Positions 56,886 to 63,449 of a stretch of 63,449 bases of DNA are shown here, one piece after another. Within the stretch, counting starts at the first letter, position 1, and each line of letters opens with the position of its first letter. The translations under genes and the position numbers were made by a program. The notes beneath the pieces are model-generated. The model searched no databases, was not told where the DNA came from, and worked only from the letters and a program-made list of their open reading frames with translations. Origin of the DNA: Chlorobium ferrooxidans DSM 13031. GTDB taxonomy: Bacteria; Bacteroidota; Chlorobiia; Chlorobiales; Chlorobiaceae. The stretch spans positions 524 through 63,972 of the forward strand of contig NZ_AASE01000014.1 of assembly GCF_000168715.1 (NCBI RefSeq). The letters run 5' to 3'.

Positions 56886-58028
56886 ATGTACCGTTTTAGG
56901 GTCGAATATTATAATAAGGAACATAAGCGTTTACTTGAACGCTATTCGTGTTATGATGCAATTGAAAAAATAGTTAAAAACGGTTTTACTGTTCCTGAAG
57001 AAGAATTTCATTGTTATGCATTGTTTCGTGAACAGAAAAGATATGAAGGTTGGCGAACATATCAAGAATTAAAATCAAAGATTCCCAATAGGTTGTCAAA
57101 TTTTAAAGAGTATTTTTCTACTAATGATGGGTTAATATCTTCTAATTTTGGTCAAGCAGACGATAGAGATAGTCATCTTACGGAATCAATAGGCATTGGC
57201 GGTGGGTTGTCGCTTGTCAGCAAATTGTATGATCTGACGGAAGCTGATTGGGAGAAAATTCCTGTATCTAATAAAAAAGACCTTGATTTTGAGATAGCAT
57301 CAAATGGTAAAGAGTTTATTGAAGTTGAAGTTAAAGGGGCTGTGGTTAAAAATATAAATAGGAAATCTGAGGTTTCTGGGCGAGCTGGAGAAATAGAACA
57401 AAAAAAGATAGAAAAAGCAACAAGGACAAATTTAAAGAGTTCTCGCATCGGAGTAATTGTTTCTGTTTCTGATGTATGTGGGGAAATGCCGATATGTAGG
57501 ATACTTGACCCTGAAGGGGATAAATACGATATGTCTCCCGAAAAATATCGATTGATAGCAAGACTTTCTTATTATTACAGAGAGTTAAGGACGTTGGGGA
57601 GATTTGGCCTGCTCTCTGATCTTACCAATAGAATCAGAACCCTATACTATTCCTATGATTATGAGCAATTAGATGGAGTGGTATTGCTAGATGTTAATAA
57701 AAATAAAATTGCTTTGCCCCTCTCAGCTATGTATTCAAAGTCAACCGCAGGTGATTTTGCGTTTGGAGAAGTAATTGATTTAAAGAATGGTCGCTATTAT
57801 TTTTATGGCATGATGTATGATGTATTTGATGTTCTGATAAATCAAAAATTCGAGAATATTAGTAAATATATCAACACAAGTCGTATCGAGTCTGTTAAAA
57901 TAACTGCAAGGTTGAAAGTTAATAAAAATGATGATGATGAAAAAGAGAGATTCCGCACAATTGATATGAAAGGAGATATAAATATCACTCCATCAGGAAA
58001 GGTTCTTGGGGTATGCTATATCATTTAA
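56886..58028 (+). CDS. Unknown protein with PD-(D/E)XK-like signature, possible nuclease of the cluster
   Basis: 380 residues from ATG 56886 (a TTG two codons earlier is open). The DNA is markedly AT-rich compared with the methylase. No family is recognised. Around residues 132-153 the sequence DLDFEIASNGKEFIEVEVKG has an acidic residue, a short strand and E-V-E-V-K, the layout of a PD-(D/E)XK nuclease core; a conserved Glu/Ser helix (LTESIGIGGGLSLV) precedes it. That is suggestive, not proof. It starts 36 bases after the methylase and is same-strand, so it is probably the last gene of the cluster; the cluster has no other intact, clear nuclease. Confidence 0.55.
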   Translation: MYRFRVEYYNKEHKRLLERYSCYDAIEKIVKNGFTVPEEEFHCYALFREQKRYEGWRTYQELKSKIPNRLSNFKEYFSTNDGLISSNFGQADDRDSHLTESIGIGGGLSLVSKLYDLTEADWEKIPVSNKKDLDFEIASNGKEFIEVEVKGAVVKNINRKSEVSGRAGEIEQKKIEKATRTNLKSSRIGVIVSVSDVCGEMPICRILDPEGDKYDMSPEKYRLIARLSYYYRELRTLGRFGLLSDLTNRIRTLYYSYDYEQLDGVVLLDVNKNKIALPLSAMYSKSTAGDFAFGEVIDLKNGRYYFYGMMYDVFDVLINQKFENISKYINTSRIESVKITARLKVNKNDDDEKERFRTIDMKGDINITPSGKVLGVCYII

Positions 58029-58253
58029 TCTATTTGGCTTCGATTATCTTGTTTTAGTTAATATAAAAAGCTCTTGAGGTGTTTCTGGTTTATGAGAATA
58101 TATTTTTTGCAAAAAATATTCAATTTATAAGTGTTTAGCCACATTAAAGAGCACTGATTATCTCAGTCATAGGAGCATCTGTGTTGATATTAAGCACTGG
58201 TTGCTCCATAAGTCAGATTGGAATAAGCAATTTCTAAAAAGATCACCCTTTCT

Positions 58254-58814
58254 TTGAATCCGTTTTATGAAGAGATCCGTAACATACAAGCATATTTATT
58301 AATGAATCAACTATATGGTGAAATAAATGCAAAGCTTTATCAGAGCCTTCAAGACCCACTTTCAGTAACAACCAGAAAGACAAAAAAAAATCTTTTGCTG
58401 CTTAGTGTTCTTGGGATAACTATTGTGTTTGCTAAAATAGCACCAACCGAAATAAGTGCACTAGGAATAAAAATAATCATTAAAGATACTCAAAACTTAT
58501 TGCTAATTCTTGTTGGAGCGATAGTGTATAACCTAATATCTTATTTTGTTTATGCTTTTTCGGATAAGAGAGCATTAAATTTATTGATGAATGAGGTTGA
58601 GCTTCATCAAAACCCAAATATGATAAGATATCAGGAAAAAAATAAGATAAGAGAGCAACCGAAATCTGTAGGTCAAATAACTCTAAATAACCACTTGTAT
58701 GTTGGGCTTGTATTCGGCTATAAAGATGTTATACGGCGTTTTTATTACGATATAGTGATTACTGGGTTTATTGCTATTATCAGCATATACCTTCTTTTAT
58801 GTGAAAGGTTATGA
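58254..58814 (+). CDS. AT-rich three-helix membrane protein of unknown function
   Basis: 186 residues from TTG 58254 (ATG 17 codons on is the alternative). Hydrophobic segments at about 45-63, 80-101 and 158-182 and a charged N-terminal helix (YEEIRNIQAYLLMNQLYGEI). No family recognised. Small membrane proteins in defence islands can be membrane-acting effectors, but nothing here links it to a sensor. The base composition matches the 56886 gene, so both may have arrived together. The gap before it (58029-58253) shows no gene. Confidence 0.5.
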   Translation: MNPFYEEIRNIQAYLLMNQLYGEINAKLYQSLQDPLSVTTRKTKKNLLLLSVLGITIVFAKIAPTEISALGIKIIIKDTQNLLLILVGAIVYNLISYFVYAFSDKRALNLLMNEVELHQNPNMIRYQEKNKIREQPKSVGQITLNNHLYVGLVFGYKDVIRRFYYDIVITGFIAIISIYLLLCERL

Positions 58815-59349
58815 ATTATGCGAAGGCGATCGTGCGGTTCCGGGGCGCTCTCGACTACCTCAACTTACTCCTCTCCGAATTGACTGACAACAAGCAAGGA
58901 ACAGACGCATCCATGTTAATAAGGCCAAGTATGAATTGGGTGATGTCGTGGCAGAGCATATCGGCTCAGGAATCCGGCGTATCGGGAATTAATGCTTGGA
59001 GTATGGTGTTGCAGAGCCTTTGATTGAGGTTTCGGAGCACTGGTTTACCGTTACCTTTCCCCGTTCCGGCGTTACGATAGAAAACGGACAGCCAGAGTCA
59101 ACCCCTCATGTTAGCCCTCATGTTATGAAGGTTGTCTCAAGTCTGCCTGGGGAGATAAATCGGGATGAACTGATGAAAATAATTGGTGTAAAGGATCGTA
59201 TGTACTTTATGCGAAGCTATCTAAAGCCTGCCATTGCTGCCGGTTTTATTGAAATGACCTTTCCGGAGAGGCCGCGCAGTAAAAATCAGCGCTATCGGCT
59301 TACCGAGAGAGGATTCGATCTTCTGAAAACCATGAAGGAGAGCAAATGA
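58811..59349 (+). pseudogene. Remnant of an AlbA_2/RecG-like ATP-binding protein
   Basis: Only the C-terminal part survives. Around 58914-58988 one frame reads AKYELGDVVAEHIGSGIRRI, then a small frame error gives a stop (GN*) and the same frame goes on as CLEYGVAEPLIEVSEHWF; a normal protein would read ...RRIRELC. From 58996 the rest is open: TVTFPRSG, SPHVMKVV, DELMKIIG and a winged-helix end YRLTERGFDLL. Such proteins are often found inside type I restriction loci. The 5' half, with the AlbA_2 and most of the ATP-binding domain, is missing. Confidence 0.65.
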
Positions 59350-59510
59350 CCCCTGCGCCATACATCGATGAGGCTTCTCAGCGCCACATGCGCCGGTTTT
59401 ATCGTGCTTTTCCAATTTGCGACACAGTGCGTCGCGAATTGAGCTGGTTACATTATCGGACAATGCACTTCCGGGACAGCGTCAACTTGGTGCAGCCGGG
59501 ACGTTCATAA
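59346..59510 (+). pseudogene. DUF1016 (YhcG-type) N-terminal fragment
   Basis: 54 residues. RHMRRFYRAFPICDTVRRE followed by LSWLHYR matches the middle of DUF1016 N-terminal domains (RYMRQFY...FPI...RELSWTHYR in intact members). The rest of the protein, with its C-terminal PD-(D/E)XK nuclease part, is absent. It overlaps the end of the previous fragment by four bases (ATGA), as in intact restriction loci. It is probably not functional. Confidence 0.6.
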
Positions 59511-60125
59511 CTATGTAAACTTGTTAAAGCTTTTCAGTATCTGCATTTGCAAGGTCAGATGCTCCTTGGGGGGAAACTACCGGTAAAACTACGCTTGAAA
59601 GAATACGGACTCTGCTGAAAATAGAGCCATCCGTAACGCACCATTAGTTGGCTGCAGGTATACGTGTAAACGGGATCAAATCTCACAGTGATATACAATT
59701 CACTCTCAAGGGAGTATTCGTCATGTCGGACCTACCAAGAGGGGCCACTTGGAGGTGTTGCAATACGCATTATCGGCATCGTTGAGCGTGAAACGCAAAA
59801 CCGTTTTATTGACCCTTTTTGTGACGAACTCGACTATCGCTATCCCGGCGACGGGAGCGATCTGGCTGAGTGATGCTGAGCGAGTATTTATCCTGTGTTT
59901 TTCGCGAAAAGATTCCTTAACTTCAACAATAATTTATGTTTGTGTTTCCATCACAGGTTTTTGTGAAAGCGTAATGGTGTGTCGGGTTTGCCGGAATTGA
60001 TCAATCAGATCATGGATGGGGGCCATGCACGCTTTTCGTTGTGGCGGAGGGTTATGGCTTTGTCAGAGAGAGGGGAGATCTCCGGACGGTGTGTATTCAA
60101 TTCGGTTTAAATAAGTAACACCGTT
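59511..60125. other. 615-base gap holding a further relic
   Basis: No intact gene. It holds the HsdR-like relic at 59778-59873. The rest shows stop-rich stretches and no recognisable repeat; the last 120 bases are the leader of the metalloprotease gene. Confidence 0.4.
59778..59873 (+). pseudogene. Fragment of the HsdR (type I restriction) N-terminus
   Basis: The frame around 59781 reads VERETQNRFIDPFCDELDYR then YPGDGSD and a stop. Intact HsdR proteins of one class begin with E-x-x-TQ-x-RVI-x-LFRDELGYRYLGDW. About 30 residues survive of about 1000. It suggests the region once held a complete type I restriction-modification locus. Confidence 0.55.
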
Positions 60126-61799
60126 ATGCCAACCCCCTTCACCTCTTCAGCCACAACCACATTTTCTCTGAGCGGTCTAACCACTCTTGATGCACTGCTC
60201 AGTACCGAGCTTCAAAAATGGAGTGCCGGTTCCAACTCCTCCGTATCGCTCTCCTACAGCTTTCCCTGGACTACTAATTCCACACCGGTATGGCAGGCTG
60301 AATACAGTGATATGCTGGAGCAGGAGGCCTCAGAGCATTTCGGGCTGACAGCCGCGCAAATCGCAGAAGTCAATCACGCACTGCAAACCTGGGCCGATGT
60401 TGCCCTTCTCAACTTCACAGAAGTCGCTGATGACCCCGACAGTGTCGGTGATTTTCGTTTGGCATTTTCTTCCGCCGTGGACGGCTACTGGGGGTGGTGT
60501 TATTTTCCTGACAGTACCTGGGCAAGCGCAGGCGATGTATGGATCAATCCACTGTTTGCAACCGGAAGCTCATGGACATCTGGCTCTTTCAACTATTACT
60601 CCCTGATTCATGAAACCGGGCATGGACTCGGGCTTAAACATCCGGGGAATTACAGTGAGGGCAGTAGCAGTACCGAAATCTATTTTCCGGCATCTCTTGA
60701 TTACCGGAATTATTCGGTCATGTCCTACAATGATTTTCAGACATGGTTTTTCGATACAAGCCTGCAGGAATACATTGCTGTTGTTCCTGAAACCCCGATG
60801 GTTTATGATATAGAGGCTATCCAATACCTCTACGGAACCAACAATAATTACCGGACAGGGAACACGACCTACACCTTTGATCCCGCCACTCCGTTTTACA
60901 AAAGCATCTGGGACTCCGGCGGAACCGATACCATCGATATCTCCAACTTCAGTACGGATTGTACCATCGACCTGACACCGGGCAGTTACTCAACGCTTCA
61001 CTATATCAATACCGGCACCCGTTCGGATCTTTATGACGGTTCCAATAACCTCGGCATTGCTTTCGGAGTAACGCTTGAAATGGTCAATGGCGGTTCGGGT
61101 AATGACACCATAAAGGGTAACCGTGCCGGTAATTCGCTCTATGGCGGCAGTGGTAATGATACCGTTACCGGCGGCGCAGGAGATGACATCCTGAATGGAG
61201 GTGACGGAACGGATAAGGCGGTGTACAGCGGAAATTTCAGTGATTACAGCATCAGCTATGATGGAGCAACCGATACCTACACGATTACCGACAAAAGTGC
61301 GGATCGTGACGGGTCGGACCGGGTAAGCGGATTTGAACAGTTCCAGTTTGCCGATGCAGTGAAAGCGGACATTCTTGTTCCAACGGTTACTCAATTCAGT
61401 CCGGCTGACGGGGCCGTGAATGCGGGGAACTGGGATGATATTGTCATCACCTTCAGTGAAGTGATACAAAAGGGCAGTGGGACTGTTGCCATTCACCTCG
61501 GTTCAGCAACCGGAAGCTTGCTTGAACCCGCCTATGATGTTTCAACAAGCACCAATCTCACCATCTCGGAGAGTCGGCTGACGATAAAACCTGACCTCTC
61601 ATTTGCATTCAGCACACACTATTTCGTCACCTTCGATACCGGATCGATAACGGATCGTGAGGGGAACTCTCCGGACGGTCTTCAGAGTTATGATTTTACT
61701 ACAGCTGATCCCTATATCGATAACTCCGGGGGTTCAGGTGCCGGCCCTGTGCTGGCAGGGGTTGGATCAATCGCGATCCTTGCATGGGTGATCCTCTGA
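60126..61799 (+). CDS. Serralysin-like RTX zinc metalloprotease with Ig-like domain and hydrophobic tail
   Basis: 557 residues. The peptidase M10 site is complete: HETGHGLGLKH near residues 162-172 binds Zn, with the Met-turn SVMSYND near 197. Calcium-binding RTX repeats follow (about 319-365, GGSGNDTIKG, GGSGNDTVTGGAGDDIL). Residues about 420-525 form a bacterial Ig-like (Big_5-type) domain. No N-terminal signal peptide is present, as for type I secretion substrates. Unusually the protein ends in about 20 hydrophobic residues (GPVLAGVGSIAILAWVIL), where serralysins have a secretion signal. No secretion genes lie nearby. Confidence 0.85.
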   Translation: MPTPFTSSATTTFSLSGLTTLDALLSTELQKWSAGSNSSVSLSYSFPWTTNSTPVWQAEYSDMLEQEASEHFGLTAAQIAEVNHALQTWADVALLNFTEVADDPDSVGDFRLAFSSAVDGYWGWCYFPDSTWASAGDVWINPLFATGSSWTSGSFNYYSLIHETGHGLGLKHPGNYSEGSSSTEIYFPASLDYRNYSVMSYNDFQTWFFDTSLQEYIAVVPETPMVYDIEAIQYLYGTNNNYRTGNTTYTFDPATPFYKSIWDSGGTDTIDISNFSTDCTIDLTPGSYSTLHYINTGTRSDLYDGSNNLGIAFGVTLEMVNGGSGNDTIKGNRAGNSLYGGSGNDTVTGGAGDDILNGGDGTDKAVYSGNFSDYSISYDGATDTYTITDKSADRDGSDRVSGFEQFQFADAVKADILVPTVTQFSPADGAVNAGNWDDIVITFSEVIQKGSGTVAIHLGSATGSLLEPAYDVSTSTNLTISESRLTIKPDLSFAFSTHYFVTFDTGSITDREGNSPDGLQSYDFTTADPYIDNSGGSGAGPVLAGVGSIAILAWVIL

Positions 61800-61914
61800 A
61801 CCGACACCGGAGATAACGCCTGTTGTTTCCCTTTTGCGCTGATATTTGTACCTTGGTATACTATCTACCGCTTAGAGTGCCAATGGTGCTGCCTTAAACC
61901 GTTAATTACTTTTT

Positions 61915-63132
61915 ATGAATGCAGATCGCTCAACCGTGATTGCTGAAAGGATACAGCAGCGTGCCAATGAGATCTTTCCGGAAGTCGTTGAACTGCGTCG
62001 CGAGATCCATCGTCATCCCGAGCTCGCCTATGAAGAGGTACGAACCACCGCGCTGATTTCGGAAACGCTGATCGGATTCGGCATTACACCGGAGCCTCCT
62101 CTGCTTGAAACCGGAGTTGTAGCTGTAATTCGAGGCGGGAAGAAGGCTGCAAACGGGAAGCTTGTTGCCCTGAGGGCTGACATTGATGCCCTGCCGCTCT
62201 CGGAATCGAATGAGCATGGCTTCTGCTCCATGGAGAAGGGGAAAATGCATGCCTGCGGTCATGATATGCACACGGCTATGCTGCTCGGCGCCGCCAGGAT
62301 TCTTGTGGAGATGAAGGAGGAGCTTGAGGGTGACGTGCTGCTGGTTTTTCAGCCTGCCGAGGAGAAAGCGCCGGGCGGGGCAAAACCGCTGCTTGATGCC
62401 GGTCTTTTTACCCGATTCAACCCTTCGGCGGTTTTTGGACAGCACTGTTTTCCGAACGTCCAAACCGGCAAGGTAGCCATGTGCAAAGGGAGTTTCATGG
62501 CCGCAGCCGATGAGCTCTACTTTACCGTTACCGGGCAGGGAGGGCATGCCTCCGCGCCGCACAAGGCGGCAGACCCTATTCTTGCTGCGGCTCATATCAT
62601 TACCGCAGTTCAGCATCTTGTCAGCCGGGTGGTTCCCCCGCATGAGCCTGCGGTGGTCTCCATCGCATCGATTCACGGAGGCAATGCCACCAATGTCATT
62701 CCCAGTCAGGTGACCATGTCGGGCACCATGAGGACCATGAATGAGGAGGTTCGGGCCCTGCTTCACCATCGACTACGCCAGACCGTCATGCACACCGCGG
62801 AAGCGCTCGGAGTAACAGCCGAGCTGGAGATCCGCAACGGCTATCCGGTGCTGTACAATGATCCTGCAGTTACGACCCGTGCCATGACGCTCTGCGGAGA
62901 GTATCTTGGCAAAAAGAATGTGATCGAAAGCGAGCCGCTCATGACGGCGGAGGATTTTGCCTACTATCTTCAGGCCTGCCCCGGAACATTCTGGCAGATC
63001 GGAACCGGAACCCCGGAACCGGTAAAAGGGAACACCCTGCACTCTCCGACCTTCAATCCCGAAGAGCTTGCCCTGAAAACCGGCAGCGGACTGCTTGCCT
63101 ATACCGCCATCAGGTTTCTCGGGATGCCATAA
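61915..63132 (+). CDS. M20-family amidohydrolase (hippurate/N-acyl-amino-acid hydrolase type)
   Basis: 405 residues. RREIHRHPELAYEE near the N-terminus, the metal-binding Cys/His in HACGHDMHTAML, FQPAEE with the catalytic Glu, and GGNATNVIP plus TMRTM in the dimerisation lid are the marks of the M20D group. It should remove N-acyl groups from amino acids or related amides in the cytoplasm; the substrate is unknown. A family of intergenic repeats begins six bases after its stop. The ATG at 61915 gives a normal N-terminus. Confidence 0.9.
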   Translation: MNADRSTVIAERIQQRANEIFPEVVELRREIHRHPELAYEEVRTTALISETLIGFGITPEPPLLETGVVAVIRGGKKAANGKLVALRADIDALPLSESNEHGFCSMEKGKMHACGHDMHTAMLLGAARILVEMKEELEGDVLLVFQPAEEKAPGGAKPLLDAGLFTRFNPSAVFGQHCFPNVQTGKVAMCKGSFMAAADELYFTVTGQGGHASAPHKAADPILAAAHIITAVQHLVSRVVPPHEPAVVSIASIHGGNATNVIPSQVTMSGTMRTMNEEVRALLHHRLRQTVMHTAEALGVTAELEIRNGYPVLYNDPAVTTRAMTLCGEYLGKKNVIESEPLMTAEDFAYYLQACPGTFWQIGTGTPEPVKGNTLHSPTFNPEELALKTGSGLLAYTAIRFLGMP

Positions 63133-63137
63133 GGCTC

Positions 63138-63449
63138 CTATAAATCTGTTGCGCGATTCGATTGCGTCGTTGGGCGGTGCTCGAAATCCTCATGTACTCT
63201 CGTGTACATTCCGGTTTCTGCGCTCCGTCCGCCTTGCCCTCGAACCGCTCACGACGATTTATAGCAGAGCCTTTCCGCGATTTGATTGCTTTGTCGAGCG
63301 GTGCTCGAAATCCTCATGTACTCTCGTGTACGTTCCGGTTTCTGCGCTCCGTCCGCCTTGCCCTCGAACCGCTCACTACGATTTATAGCAGAGCCTTTCC
63401 GCGACTTGATTGATTTGTCTGGCGGTGCTCGAACTCCTCATCCCGACTG
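63138..63449. repeat. MITE-like repeat array, right end of island (tandem, 124-bp period)
   Basis: The first unit runs from ctataaatc to gatttatag (63138-63264), a perfect 9-bp terminal inverted repeat. The motif gcggtgctcga recurs at 63174, 63298 and 63422, exactly 124 bases apart, so a second unit and part of a third follow head to tail until the window ends. The same sequence, more diverged, is at 39055-39180. Internal gtac...gtac palindromes suggest RNA or DNA hairpins. Confidence 0.85.

Noticed and set aside
63138..63449. Open frames (84-98 codons) inside the terminal repeat array
   Set aside because: They only echo the 124-bp unit in several frames, with repeated peptide segments and no ribosome-binding site; not genes.

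Overview
The window looks like a chromosomal segment of a green sulfur bacterium (Chlorobiaceae, Chlorobium/Pelodictyon type). The strongest pointer is a BciA-type 8-vinyl reductase of (bacterio)chlorophyll synthesis. A NOL/NYC1-like short-chain reductase, a short MaeB-type malic enzyme and a recBCD operon fit that setting. This is inferred from protein sequence only; no rRNA or tRNA gene was seen.

Left part (1-39 kb) is mostly ordinary core genome: membrane proteins of unknown function, a DUF4403 protein, bciA, pfkA, a metal-type ABC pair (ATPase and permease) without a binding protein, a large hybrid histidine kinase, rhlE, malic enzyme, a cold-shock protein and HU facing each other across one shared terminator, an overlapping recC-recB-recD operon, an outer-membrane barrel and an NlpC/P60 hydrolase, the NOL/NYC1-like reductase, a BMP-type lipoprotein, an extended SDR, a methyltransferase, pyrC with an FAH-family hydrolase, and a compact operon of 5-FTHF cyclo-ligase, ppk1, rpiB and a CBS protein.

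Middle to right part (39-60 kb) is an accessory and defence island. It starts with a MITE-like repeat and a LexA-like self-cleaving repressor with a palindrome upstream. It then carries a MazE/AbrB antitoxin next to a VapC stump, a DUF4160/DUF2442 pair, an IS110-family element whose transposase has one in-frame stop, and an Nmad3 gene bracketed by 170-bp direct repeats. The centrepiece is a 13-kb run of four same-strand genes: a 1757-aa SF2 helicase with a DUF1998-like region and a nuclease-like tail, a SNF2/DrmD-like helicase, an Eco57I/DrmMI-like N6-adenine methylase and an AT-rich protein with a PD-(D/E)XK-like signature. It resembles DISARM but lacks separate drmA, drmB and drmC genes. Next come an AT-rich membrane protein and a graveyard of ATP-binding (AlbA_2-type), DUF1016 and HsdR fragments, which looks like a dead type I restriction locus.

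Right end (60-63.4 kb) has a serralysin-like RTX metalloprotease with an unusual hydrophobic tail, an M20 amidohydrolase and a tandem array of the same repeat family seen at 39 kb, so the island is framed by related repeats.
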